A DNA stretch of 64,000 nt from Streptomyces niphimycinicus (GTDB lineage: Bacteria > Actinomycetota > Actinomycetes > Streptomycetales > Streptomycetaceae). The notes beneath the pieces were generated by a model that was not told the origin of the DNA, did no database searches, and saw only the letters and a list, made by a program, of their open reading frames with translations. The stretch's first letter is position 1. The number at the start of each line of letters is the position of its first letter. Shown piece by piece: positions 45,669 to 53,856 of this stretch. The stretch is taken from contig NZ_JAHLEM010000036.1 of the NCBI RefSeq assembly GCF_018883605.1, forward strand, positions 1 through 64,000. Reading direction: 5' to 3'. A program made the translations under genes and the position numbers.

Positions 45669-46664
45669 ATGTGGCGTCAGGAAGCCACGCGGGTCGAGCT
45701 GATGAGTCGGCCCACACCGCTGGAGGCCGCGCCGCGGCTGGCCCGTGCGATCGGGCTGGAGCCCGGAGATCTATGGGTCAAGCGTGACGATCTGATCGGG
45801 CTGGGTGGCGGGGGCAACAAGGTCCGCAAGCTGGAGTGGACGGCCGGGGCCGCCCGCACCGAGGGCGCCACCACGCTGGTGACCAGCGGGGCCGCGCAGA
45901 GCAACCACGCCCGCCTGACGGCCGCGGCCGGGGCACGGCTGGGCATGGACGTGGTCCTCGTCCTCGCCGGTGCGCCGAGCGAGGGGATGACCGGCAACAT
46001 CGTGCTCGACGGTCTCTTCGGCGCCCGCGTCGTATGGGCGGGGGAGGTGAGCGAGGCCGAACTCGCGGCGGCCGTGGAGGACGTGGCCGCGGACCTGCGC
46101 GAGCAGGGCGCCCGGCCCGCGGTGATCCCCTTCGGCGGATCCAGTGTGCTGGGCGCCCGGGGCTACGCCGAGGCGGGGACGGAACTCCTGGAACAGGCCC
46201 CGGACCTGGCCACGGCGGTCGTGGCGGTCGGATCGGGCGGCACCATGGCCGGTCTCGTCCACGCCCTCGGAGCCGAGCGCGTGCTGGGCGTGCACTGCGG
46301 AGCCATCGCCGATCCCGAGCACACCGTCGGCCACCTGGTCGACGGGCTGGCCGGGCAACCCGTGGCCACGTCCCTGCGGCTGCGCCTGGATCAGGTCGGT
46401 CCCGGCTACTCGTCGCTCACCGAACCGGTCATGGACGCCATCACCACCGCGGCCCGCACCGAAGGCATCGTCCTCGACCCCATCTACACCGGCCGCGCCC
46501 TGGCCGGTCTCATCGCGGCCGTCCACGACGGTCAGGTGCGCCCCGGGCAGCGCACGGTCTTCCTGCACACCGGCGGTCTGCCCGGTCTGTTCGGGCACAC
46601 CGAGGCGCTGCGGCGGGCGCGTTCCGCCGTGGCCGACACCGCCGTACGGTGGCCCCGCGGCTGA
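45669..46664 (+). CDS. PLP-dependent D-cysteine desulfhydrase / ACC deaminase family protein
   Basis: The 331-residue protein is a fold-type II PLP enzyme. Lys51 in GGGGNKVRKLEW is the PLP lysine, SGAAQSNHARLTAAA is the substrate loop, and GSGGTMAG is the phosphate-binding loop. Family members release H2S and pyruvate from D-cysteine or cleave 1-aminocyclopropane-1-carboxylate; telling them apart needs the active-site residues near the C-terminus. AGGA lies four bases before this ATG; a GTG at 45645 with AAGGCGG is an alternative start adding eight residues. Confidence 0.9.
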   Translation: MWRQEATRVELMSRPTPLEAAPRLARAIGLEPGDLWVKRDDLIGLGGGGNKVRKLEWTAGAARTEGATTLVTSGAAQSNHARLTAAAGARLGMDVVLVLAGAPSEGMTGNIVLDGLFGARVVWAGEVSEAELAAAVEDVAADLREQGARPAVIPFGGSSVLGARGYAEAGTELLEQAPDLATAVVAVGSGGTMAGLVHALGAERVLGVHCGAIADPEHTVGHLVDGLAGQPVATSLRLRLDQVGPGYSSLTEPVMDAITTAARTEGIVLDPIYTGRALAGLIAAVHDGQVRPGQRTVFLHTGGLPGLFGHTEALRRARSAVADTAVRWPRG

Positions 46665-46690
46665 CCGTCGCACCGCGGTTCGGGCCGGTG

Positions 46691-47725
46691 CTACTCCGCG
46701 TCGGCGCAGGAGGCGAGTCGGCGGGCCAGGGCGCGTACCTGGTCGCGCAGGGCGTCCGGGTACTCGATCACGAACGGGAGGTCCAGCCAGGCGAGGACGG
46801 AGGGCACCCACTCCAGCCGCTCGGCCCGCAGTTGGACCCGCACCCATCCGCCGCCTTCCCCCTTCTCCGCCGTACGATCCGCCTTCTCCGCCGCAGCACC
46901 GGCGGCCCCCTCCGCCGGTTCGGCCGGAAGTTCCCGCACCGTGGCGAGCCCGGGCGGGAGCCGGTGGCGGACCTGCTCGACCGTGCCCTGCACCCGCAGC
47001 GACACCTCGTGCAGGTAGGGCACCCCGGCGAGCCCGGACAGCACCCGGGCGGCCGGGTCGAACCCCGAGGGCACCTCGAACGACCCGGGCAGCACCGTCG
47101 CGGTTTCGATCCGGTCCAGCCGGAACGTGCGCACCTCGCCGCTGGCCGAGTCCGCCCCCGTCACATACCAGCGCCCGGAGTGCGCGACGATCCCGTACGG
47201 GTGCACGGTGCGTTCGCTGCGCCGCCCCTTCCACGCGGTGTAGCTGACGGCGACCGGCCGGCGGTCCCGCGCGGCCTCCGCGAGCATCAGCAGCACACTC
47301 GTCTCGGGGATGACCACGGGACGGGCGGGGGCGGTGAAGTCGGCGGTGGCCAGCAGCGCGTCCAGCCGACGGCCGAGCGCCTCCGGCAGCACCCGGCGCA
47401 CCTTGGCGGCGGCGCTCTCCGCCGCCGCGACGGACGTGGTCACCAGCCCGGCCCGGCGCCCGGCGACCACGCCCAGCAGCACGGCCAGCGCCTCCTCGTC
47501 GGTGAGCATCAGCGGGGGCATCCGGTAGCCGGGGGCGAGCCGGTAGCCGCCGTAGCGGCCGCGCACCGAACGGACCGGGACGTCCAGGTCGATCAGGTGG
47601 CCGATATAGCGCCGTACGGTGCGCTCGTCCACGCCGAGCCGGTCGGCCAGGTCGGCGACGGTGCGGGTGCCACCGGCCTGAAGGATCTCCAGCAGGGCGA
47701 GCACACGGGCGGTCGGTCGGGTCAT
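46691..47725 (-). CDS. YafY-type transcriptional regulator with WYL domain
   Basis: The 344-residue protein has an N-terminal DeoR-type winged helix (TVADLADRLGVDERTVRRYI), a WYL domain (GRWYVTGADSASGEVRTFRLDRIE) and a C-terminal WCX-like part. An Ala/Glu-rich stretch near 290 (AEPAEGAAGAAAEKADR) is probably a flexible linker. It is divergent from an alpha/beta hydrolase gene, 63 bases apart, with a 9-bp inverted repeat in the gap. It probably regulates both. Confidence 0.93.
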   Translation of the reverse strand: MTRPTARVLALLEILQAGGTRTVADLADRLGVDERTVRRYIGHLIDLDVPVRSVRGRYGGYRLAPGYRMPPLMLTDEEALAVLLGVVAGRRAGLVTTSVAAAESAAAKVRRVLPEALGRRLDALLATADFTAPARPVVIPETSVLLMLAEAARDRRPVAVSYTAWKGRRSERTVHPYGIVAHSGRWYVTGADSASGEVRTFRLDRIETATVLPGSFEVPSGFDPAARVLSGLAGVPYLHEVSLRVQGTVEQVRHRLPPGLATVRELPAEPAEGAAGAAAEKADRTAEKGEGGGWVRVQLRAERLEWVPSVLAWLDLPFVIEYPDALRDQVRALARRLASCADAE

Positions 47726-47742
47726 GCCCGGAAGTATGGCGC

Positions 47743-47771
47743 GGATACCGGGCGGCTCCTGTCCGGTATCC
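47743..47771. promoter_or_regulatory. Operator between the WYL regulator and hydrolase genes
   Basis: GGATACCGG and CCGGTATCC are perfect 9-bp inverted repeats with an 11-base spacer, centred in a 63-base divergent promoter region. Confidence 0.75.
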
Positions 47772-47788
47772 CTCCTAGCGTGTGGGCC

Positions 47789-48523
47789 ATGGCAACCTAC
47801 GTACTTCTTCCCGGGTTCTGGCTCGGGGCCTGGGCCTGGCGCCCCGTGGCGGCCGATCTGCGCGGCCGTGGGCACGACGTCCACGCGCTCAGCCTGACCG
47901 GGATGGGCGAGCGGGCGCATCTGGCCCGGCCCGACACCGATGTGGAGACGCACATCACCGATGTGCTCAACCTGATCCGCTACGAGGACCTGCGCGATGT
48001 GGTCCTGGTCGGGCACAGCTATGCCGGTGCGGTGGTGGTCCCGAGCGTGGCGGACCGGATGCCGGACCGGATCAAGCGGATGGTGTTCATCGACAGCGGT
48101 CCGCTGCCGGACGGGATGTCCCACGCGGAGTTCGCCCCGCCGGAGGAGCGGAGGCGCAACGCCGAGCTGGTCCGTGCGGAGGGAGACGGCCGGCAGTTGC
48201 CGCCACCGCCGTGGCGGCAACTGGCCTCCGAGGTGCCCGGGCTGCCGGACGGCACGCTCGAACGGCTGGTGCGGCTGTCGGTGCCGCAGCCGTGGGCCAC
48301 CGCCACCACCCCGGTCCGGCTGACCGAGACGTGGGAGAAGCTGCCGCGGCTGCATGTGCTGTGCGGCTTCTCGGTGGAGCAGGTCCGGGCGCGGATCGCC
48401 ACCGTTCCGGCCTTCCGGCACATGGCGACCGAGAGTTCGGCGTACCGCGAGCTGCCCGGCTGGCACTGGCCGATGTTCGACCGGCCCGGCGAGCTGGCGG
48501 CGATCCTGCACGACGCTGCCTGA
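47789..48523 (+). CDS. Alpha/beta-hydrolase fold protein
   Basis: The 244-residue protein has the oxyanion region LLPGFWLGAWAWRPV, nucleophile Ser77 in GHSYAG and catalytic His226 in GWHWPMFDRP. This resembles salicylate esterase/hydroxynitrile lyase-type hydrolases (MES/HNL group), so an esterase on a small ester is likely. It is a probable target of the divergent WYL regulator through the inverted repeat between them. Confidence 0.92.
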   Translation: MATYVLLPGFWLGAWAWRPVAADLRGRGHDVHALSLTGMGERAHLARPDTDVETHITDVLNLIRYEDLRDVVLVGHSYAGAVVVPSVADRMPDRIKRMVFIDSGPLPDGMSHAEFAPPEERRRNAELVRAEGDGRQLPPPPWRQLASEVPGLPDGTLERLVRLSVPQPWATATTPVRLTETWEKLPRLHVLCGFSVEQVRARIATVPAFRHMATESSAYRELPGWHWPMFDRPGELAAILHDAA

Positions 48524-48589
48524 CCGGCACGACGCACGCTTGATGCGGCTCGCCGCCGGGCGCCGGTGACGACCTTGCGAAAGATCAAA

Positions 48590-48610
48590 ATCACCTGTCA
48601 GGATGGTGAT
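48590..48610 (+). promoter_or_regulatory. Inverted repeat overlapping the ribosome site of the CGNR gene
   Basis: ATCACC and GGTGAT are 6-bp arms separated by nine bases, ending right at the GTG start. The AGGA ribosome site lies between them. It may be an operator or a small translational hairpin. Confidence 0.4.
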
Positions 48611-49171
48611 GTGAATCTGGAGCATGTCTTTCTGTGTGGGAACCCCGCTCTCGACTTCGCCGCGACGTTGCGCGCTCGCCGCTCGGTGCGGTTCGAGATG
48701 TTCGTGTCCCCGGACCGGCTGGACGCCTGGTATCTGGAGTCCGGAATCGTCGATGCCGTCTCCGCCAGTCAGCATGCCGATGTCGAGCACGCGGTGGCCC
48801 TGCGGGAGGCCATCTACGAGCTGGTCACCGCCCGCGTCGCGGGGGATCCCTACGACGGCGAGGCACTGGCCGTGGTGAACGACGCGGCCCGCAAGCCTCC
48901 CGCGGCGCCGCAACTCACCGCCGGCGGGCGGCGGACGGACGCCACGTCGCAGGAGGCGCTCTCCACGGTGGCACGGCATGCCGTCGAGCTCCTCAGTGGT
49001 CCGGATGTGCCGCTCCTCAAGGAGTGTGGCAACCCCGAATGCACCCGTGTCTACATCGACCGGTCGCGCGGCGGGCGCCGGCAGTGGTGCGGCATGGAGC
49101 CCTGCGGCAACAAGCTCAAGGCGGCCGCCTACCGCGCCCGTAAGCGGCAGGCCCAGGAGCCTGCCGCTTAG
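48611..49171 (+). CDS. CGNR zinc-finger / ABATE-domain regulator
   Basis: The 186-residue protein has an N-terminal ABATE-type domain (FLCGNPALDFAATLRARR) and a C-terminal CGNR zinc finger with Cys139, Cys144, Cys160 and Cys165 (ECGNPEC, WCGMEPCGN), followed by the basic AAAYRARKR tail. These are putative stress-responsive transcription regulators. The GTG start has AGGA seven bases upstream. The codons for its last ten residues form a perfect 12-bp hairpin, and a second, longer inverted repeat follows. Confidence 0.9.
   Translation: MNLEHVFLCGNPALDFAATLRARRSVRFEMFVSPDRLDAWYLESGIVDAVSASQHADVEHAVALREAIYELVTARVAGDPYDGEALAVVNDAARKPPAAPQLTAGGRRTDATSQEALSTVARHAVELLSGPDVPLLKECGNPECTRVYIDRSRGGRRQWCGMEPCGNKLKAAAYRARKRQAQEPAA
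49141..49170 (+). terminator. Hairpin overlapping the stop codon of the CGNR gene
   Basis: TAAGCGGCAGGC and GCCTGCCGCTTA are perfect 12-bp arms with a 6-base loop. The hairpin includes the last coding bases and most of the stop codon. Confidence 0.65.
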
Positions 49172-49232
49172 GGTCTGTCGTTTGGATCAGGCCGGGCTCG
49201 CGGGGTCTGGCCTGATCCAAACGACAGGACCC
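49171..49232. repeat. Long inverted repeat after the CGNR gene
   Basis: CTGTCGTTTGGATCAGGCC (49175-49193) and its exact complement (49209-49227) form a 19-bp stem with a 15-base loop, extended by GGGT/ACCC outside a one-base bulge. It is longer than needed for a terminator and has the look of a repeated palindromic element. Such a sequence may also occur elsewhere in the genome. Confidence 0.7.
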
Positions 49233-49320
49233 TGGGTGCTGAGCACCCCGCCCGCCCATCGCTGATCACAGCGAGCTGATCACACGGCCCGCCGCGTGGC
49301 GGACGACCGTCGACGGGATG

Positions 49321-49374
49321 TATGTCCTGCGACTCTAGACAGGACTGGACATGTATGGCTAACTACCGGACATG
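49321..49374 (+). promoter_or_regulatory. Promoter and repeats of the GntR nucleoside-operon regulator
   Basis: TAGACA (49336-49341), an 18-base spacer and TAACTA (49360-49365) make a promoter whose expected start is at the ATG (49372), so the mRNA is probably leaderless. GGACATG occurs at 49347 and 49368 (21 bp apart) and inverted as TATGTCC at 49321; GTCCTG/CAGGAC flank TCTAGA. These are candidate autoregulatory sites. Confidence 0.5.
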
Positions 49375-50088
49375 CCTAAACAGGTCCTCAAGCATCAGCG
49401 CATCGCCCGCGTTCTGGCCCGTGAGATCCACAGCGGCGCCCTGGAGCCGGGCAGCAGACTGCCCGGCGAACACGCGCTCACCCGGCGCTTCGCGGTCAGC
49501 AGGGCCACCGTTCGCCAGGCGCTGGACGAGCTCAGCAAGCAAGGGCTGATCTCCACCCACGCGGGCGTCGGCTCGTTCGTCACCTTCGACGGCGGTCTGC
49601 TGGACAACCGCCTGGGCTGGACCAGGGCACTGGCCGACCAGGGCGCCCGCGTCACCACCGAGGTCCTCCGCCTCGAAGCGGTGCGCGATGCCCGGCTGGC
49701 CGGGGAACTGGGCATCGAGGGCGTCGAGTTCATGGCGCTGGACCGGTTGCGCGTGCTGCCCGAGGGCACCCCGGTCGCGCTGGAGCGCAGCAGGGTTCCG
49801 ATGGCCCCGGCCCTCGCCGACGTCCCGCTCGGCGGGCTCCTCGACGGCTCGCTGACCAAGACCCTCGCCGCGGTCGGCATCCGCGCCACCCACGGGGACG
49901 AGTGGGCCTCCGTACGGCAACTGGCCGCCGACGAGGCGACACTGCTCCGCCGCCAGGAGGGCGAGGTCTGGCTCAACACCCGCCGGGTCAGCCGCGGAGC
50001 CGATGGCCAGATCGTCGAGCAGGTGACCAGCCTGCTGGACCCCGCCCGCTTCCAACTGCACCTCGGCTTCGGCGAGCAGCCCCAATGA
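49372..50088 (+). CDS. GntR-family regulator (HutC/UTRA type)
   Basis: The 238-residue protein has the GntR winged helix (about 8-75: RLPGEHALTRRFAVSRATVR, then ISTHAGVGSFV) and a C-terminal UTRA ligand domain (LDRLRVLPEGTPVALERSR). It is the first gene of a run that includes an ADP-ribosylglycohydrolase-family protein, a permease and a PfkB kinase, and it probably senses a substrate or intermediate of that path. The 135-base gap to the next gene may contain another promoter. Confidence 0.93.
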   Translation: MPKQVLKHQRIARVLAREIHSGALEPGSRLPGEHALTRRFAVSRATVRQALDELSKQGLISTHAGVGSFVTFDGGLLDNRLGWTRALADQGARVTTEVLRLEAVRDARLAGELGIEGVEFMALDRLRVLPEGTPVALERSRVPMAPALADVPLGGLLDGSLTKTLAAVGIRATHGDEWASVRQLAADEATLLRRQEGEVWLNTRRVSRGADGQIVEQVTSLLDPARFQLHLGFGEQPQ

Positions 50089-50223
50089 GGCCCCCGATGA
50101 GGCCCTCGATGCGGCGACCGTTGAGGCGCTCCCCATGAGGCCCCCGGTGATGCGCCCGCTGAGACCGCACCCGGCACCCGCCCTCCCCGACGTACCGCCT
50201 CCGCGCACCGACAGGAAGTCCCG

Positions 50224-51231
50224 ATGAACCACCAGCACGACCGCGCGCTCGGCGCCCTCTACGGCCTGGCGATGGGCGACGCCCTCGGCATGCCCACCCA
50301 GATCATGTCCCGGGCGTCCATCGTCGCCCGGTTCGGCACCGTCACCGGTTTCGAGCCCGGCCCGGAGGACAACCCGGTGAGCGCCGGAATGCCCGCCGGT
50401 TCGGTCACGGACGACACCGATCAGGCCGTCATCGTCGGCCGGCTGCTGACCGGGTCCGGCGGGCGGATCGAACCGCTTCGGCTCGCGCACGAGCTGCTGG
50501 AGTGGGAGCGCGCCATGAAGGCCAAGGGCTCCTTCGACCTGCTCGGCCCCTCCACCAAGGCGGCCCTGGAGGCCGTGTCCCGCGGCGTACCGCCGGAGGA
50601 GGCGGGCAAGGCCGGTGCCACCAACGGCGCGGCGATGCGGATCACCCCCGTCGGCGTCGCCTTCCCCGACACCCCGCTGGAGCCCTTCCTCGACCGGGTC
50701 GCGGAGGCGTGCCAGGTCACCCATGACACCTCCATCGGCATCGCCTCCGCCGCCGCCGTGGCCGCCGCGGTGAGCCGGGGCATCGACGGCGGCGATCTGG
50801 AGGACGCCTTCGACGCGGCGGTCACGGCGGCCGCGGCCGGGGCCCAGCGCGGCCACTGGGTCGCCGGTGCCGATATCGCCGCCCGTATCGGCTGGGCCGT
50901 GGACCTGGTCCGCGGTCTGCCCGAGCGGCAGGCCCTGGACCGCGTCTGCGACCTGGTCGGCACCAGCGTCGCCAGCCAGGAGTCGGTCCCCGCCGCCTTC
51001 GCCGTGCTGGCCCTCGCCGAGGGCGAGCCCTGGCGGGCCGGTCTGCTGGCGGCCAACCTCGGCGGTGACTGCGACACCATCGGCGCGATAGCCGGGGCCA
51101 TAGCCGGTGCCGTCAGCGGGGCCTCGGGCCTCCCCGACGAAGCCCTCGCCACTTTGCGCTCGGTCAACGGTCTCGACCTGGAACCGCTGGCCACGGCCCT
51201 GCTCGCGCTGCGCGCCGGCACGGCCGCGTGA
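50224..51231 (+). CDS. ADP-ribosylglycohydrolase-family protein
   Basis: The 335-residue all-helical protein has the family metal-binding motifs: GDALGMP at the start, TDDTD (Thr62 to Asp66) and NLGGDCDTIGAIAGAIAG (Asp282, Asp284). Members cleave N- or O-glycosidic bonds to ADP-ribose or ribose-like groups with two magnesium ions. In an operon with a purine/cytosine-type permease and a PfkB sugar kinase, the likely role is to split an imported nucleoside-like compound into base and sugar. E. coli YegU, of the same family, is encoded beside a permease, a PfkB kinase and a GntR regulator. Confidence 0.9.
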   Translation: MNHQHDRALGALYGLAMGDALGMPTQIMSRASIVARFGTVTGFEPGPEDNPVSAGMPAGSVTDDTDQAVIVGRLLTGSGGRIEPLRLAHELLEWERAMKAKGSFDLLGPSTKAALEAVSRGVPPEEAGKAGATNGAAMRITPVGVAFPDTPLEPFLDRVAEACQVTHDTSIGIASAAAVAAAVSRGIDGGDLEDAFDAAVTAAAAGAQRGHWVAGADIAARIGWAVDLVRGLPERQALDRVCDLVGTSVASQESVPAAFAVLALAEGEPWRAGLLAANLGGDCDTIGAIAGAIAGAVSGASGLPDEALATLRSVNGLDLEPLATALLALRAGTAA

Positions 51232-51301
51232 CCCCCACGCCCCCCACGCCCGCCCTCATATCCGCACCGGAGCGCCCCCGGACAGAAAGACAGGTACCAC
51301 C

Positions 51302-52795
51302 ATGGCGGCTTCAGAGAACGACCGCGTCGGCTCCGTGGAGACGCGAGGCATCGAGCCGGTTCCGGACGCCGAGCGCCACGGCCACGCGAGCCAGATGTTC
51401 TGGACCTGGTTCGCCGCGAACATCAGCATCCTCGGCCTGCCGCTCGGCGCGGCCCTGGTCAGCTTCCGCGGCCTGAACATCTGGCAGGCGGCCGTCGTGG
51501 CCATCCTCGGCTCCTTCGGCTCCTTCGCCCTGGTGGGCGCCCTCAGCATCGCGGGGAAGCGGGGCGGTGCGCCCGCCCTCACCCTCTCCCGCGCGGTGTT
51601 CGGGGTCCGCGGCAACGCCGGCCCCACGCTGGTCACCTGGATGAGCCGGCTCGGCTGGGAGACCATCAACACCACCACGGCCGCCTTCGCCCTGCTGGCA
51701 CTGCTCGACGCGGCGTTCGGCATCCGGCGGAACACCGTCCTGACCGTGGTGTGTCTGCTGGTCTTCATCGGCTGCACGCTGCTGATCAGCGGTCTGGGCC
51801 ACGCCACCATCATGTGGATCAACAGATGGGCCAGCTATATCTTCGGTCTGCTCAACCTGGTCGTGATCATTTTCCTCGCCACCACCGTGGACTGGGACAA
51901 GGTCTTCCACGCCCCGGTCGGGTCGGTGAGCGCGATGGTCGTGGGCGTCGGCATGATCGCCGCCGGTACCGGCATCGGCTGGGCCAACACGGGGGCCGAC
52001 TACGCCCGTTATCTGCCCCGGCGGATTCCGGGCGGCAGGCTGGTGGCCGCTTCCGCCTTCGGCGCCGGTATCCCGCTGGTCGTGCTGATCTCGCTGGGTT
52101 CACTCCTGGCCGCGGGCGAGCCGAATCTCGCCTCCGCCTCCGACCCCGTCTCGGCCATCAACACGATGCTGCCGTCGTGGATGTCCATCCCGTATCTGAT
52201 CGCCGCGTTCGGCGGACTGCTGCTCTCCAATCACCTGTCCGTCTACTCGGCCGGACTCACCATGATCACCCTGGGCATACGGGTCCGGCGCACCCTCGCC
52301 GTCGGCCTGGACGTGGTCGTCACCTTCGCGGGCGGGATCTACTTCATCCTGATCGCCAAGGACTTCTACGGCCCGTTCATCACCTTCCTCACCCTCCTCG
52401 CCGTCCCTATCAACGCCTGGGTGGGCGTCTTCGCGGTCGACCTGATACTCCGCCGGTCCTACGACGGCGCGGCGCTGATGGACGTCGGCCGCTCCAGCCG
52501 CTACTGGTTCCGGGGCGGGATCGCCTGGGCCGCGATGATCGCCTGGACGGCGGCCATCGTGGTGGGCCTGTTGTTCACCGAGGCGAGCACCAGTGCGACC
52601 GACGTGTGGTTCTCCGGGCCGCTGTCCCATAGCTGGATCGGGTCCAACGGGCTGGGGTGGGTGGTGACCCTGCTGCTCGCCGCCGCCGTCTACGCCGTGC
52701 TGCGCAGGTTCGACGGCACCGTCCGCGAGGAGGCGTCCGGGCAGCGACCCCAGCAGCAGGTGCTGCCCACCCCGGCCGCGCGGGAGCATTCATGA
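51302..52795 (+). CDS. NCS1-family (purine/cytosine-type) permease
   Basis: The 497-residue protein has about 12 membrane segments and NCS1 features: MFWTWFAANISILGLPLGAAL in the first helix, GGAPALTLSRAVFGVRGN, and GIGWANTGADYARYLPR. NCS1 transporters import nucleobases, nucleosides or related vitamins with protons or sodium. It is 70 bases after the ADP-ribosylglycohydrolase-type gene and overlaps the kinase gene by ATGA, so uptake and phosphorylation are co-expressed. Confidence 0.93.
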   Translation: MAASENDRVGSVETRGIEPVPDAERHGHASQMFWTWFAANISILGLPLGAALVSFRGLNIWQAAVVAILGSFGSFALVGALSIAGKRGGAPALTLSRAVFGVRGNAGPTLVTWMSRLGWETINTTTAAFALLALLDAAFGIRRNTVLTVVCLLVFIGCTLLISGLGHATIMWINRWASYIFGLLNLVVIIFLATTVDWDKVFHAPVGSVSAMVVGVGMIAAGTGIGWANTGADYARYLPRRIPGGRLVAASAFGAGIPLVVLISLGSLLAAGEPNLASASDPVSAINTMLPSWMSIPYLIAAFGGLLLSNHLSVYSAGLTMITLGIRVRRTLAVGLDVVVTFAGGIYFILIAKDFYGPFITFLTLLAVPINAWVGVFAVDLILRRSYDGAALMDVGRSSRYWFRGGIAWAAMIAWTAAIVVGLLFTEASTSATDVWFSGPLSHSWIGSNGLGWVVTLLLAAAVYAVLRRFDGTVREEASGQRPQQQVLPTPAAREHS

Positions 52796-53802
52796 GTGGC
52801 CACGACGGCGCCCTCGGCGCCCCCGGCGAGGTGACGGGCGGCCGGCTGGTCCTGCTCGGCAACGCCATCGTCGATCTGGTGATGCGGGTGCCCGCACTGC
52901 CCGAACGCGGCGGCGACATCGTCTCCACGGACACCACCCTCACCACGGGCGGCGGATTCAACGTCCTCACCGCCGCCCGCCGCCTGGGCCTCTCCGCTGT
53001 GTACGCGGGCGCCCATGGCACCGGGCCGTTCGGCGACCGGGTGCGCGCCGACCTCGCCCGGGAAGGCGTCGACATGGTGCTGGCTCCGGTGGCCGAGGAG
53101 GACACCGGGTTCTGTGTCGCCTTCGTCGACGGCGGCGGCGAGCGCACCTTCGCCACCAGCCTCGGCGCGGAGGCCCGGCTGACCGAGGCCCACGCGACGT
53201 CCGTGCTCGCCGCGCTGCGCCCCGGCGACATGGTGCAGATCTCCGGCTACGGGCTCGCCTACCCGGTCAACGGCCCGGTCCTGGCCTCACTGGTCGCGCG
53301 GCTGCCGGAGCACATCCGGGTCTTCCTCGATCCGGGTCCCCTGGTCGACCAGATCCCGGACGAGGTGCTGGCACCCGTTCTGGAGCGCTGCGACTGGGTC
53401 AGTTGCAACCAGCGTGAGGGGCGGCTGCTGACCGGCCGGGACGACACCGAGGAGGCCGCGGCGGCGCTCGCCGCCCGGCTGGGCCCGCGCACCGGTGTGC
53501 TTCTGCGGGCCGACGCGGCGGGCTGCTGGCTGGTCCCGCCCGGCGGAGCGGCCCTGCACATCCCCGGCCGCCGGGTGACCGCGGTCGACAGCAACGGCGC
53601 GGGGGACGCCCATACGGGAGCGTTCCTGGCCCTCCTCGGCCACGGTCTCGACCCGAGCACCGCCGTACGAGGCGCCAACGCCGCCGCCGCCTTCGCGGTC
53701 ACCCGGCACGGCCCCGCCACCGGACCGACCCTCGGCGAGCTGCTGGACCTCCTGGACGGCGAGCCCCTCGCGGCGCGGCTGTCCTCGGCGCTCGGGCGGT
53801 AG
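52792..53802 (+). CDS. PfkB-family carbohydrate kinase
   Basis: The 336-residue protein has the ribokinase/PfkB pattern: GNAIVDLVMRVPALPERGGD, GGGFNVLTAARRLG and the catalytic GAGD with Asp272 (NGAGDAHTGAFLA). It would phosphorylate a sugar or nucleoside, using ATP. Placed last in the operon, the most economical role is phosphorylation of ribose or a ribose-like sugar released by the glycohydrolase-type enzyme. A strong terminator follows. Confidence 0.92.
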   Translation: MSGHDGALGAPGEVTGGRLVLLGNAIVDLVMRVPALPERGGDIVSTDTTLTTGGGFNVLTAARRLGLSAVYAGAHGTGPFGDRVRADLAREGVDMVLAPVAEEDTGFCVAFVDGGGERTFATSLGAEARLTEAHATSVLAALRPGDMVQISGYGLAYPVNGPVLASLVARLPEHIRVFLDPGPLVDQIPDEVLAPVLERCDWVSCNQREGRLLTGRDDTEEAAAALAARLGPRTGVLLRADAAGCWLVPPGGAALHIPGRRVTAVDSNGAGDAHTGAFLALLGHGLDPSTAVRGANAAAAFAVTRHGPATGPTLGELLDLLDGEPLAARLSSALGR

Positions 53803-53810
53803 CCCGCCCG

Positions 53811-53852
53811 CGCGCTCGCGTCACGGAGGTCCCTCCCCGTGACGCGAGCGCG
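53811..53852. terminator. Bidirectional terminator between kinase and TetR genes
   Basis: A perfect 16-bp stem (CGCGCTCGCGTCACGG and complement) with a 10-base loop lies between the convergent genes. Confidence 0.88.
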
Positions 53853-53856
53853 TCCT

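Noticed and set aside
45836-48520. A long plus-strand frame running from inside the PLP-enzyme gene to the end of the alpha/beta hydrolase
   Set aside because: Only its last 244 residues (from 47789) look like a protein; the rest is antisense to the WYL regulator or out of frame with the PLP enzyme.
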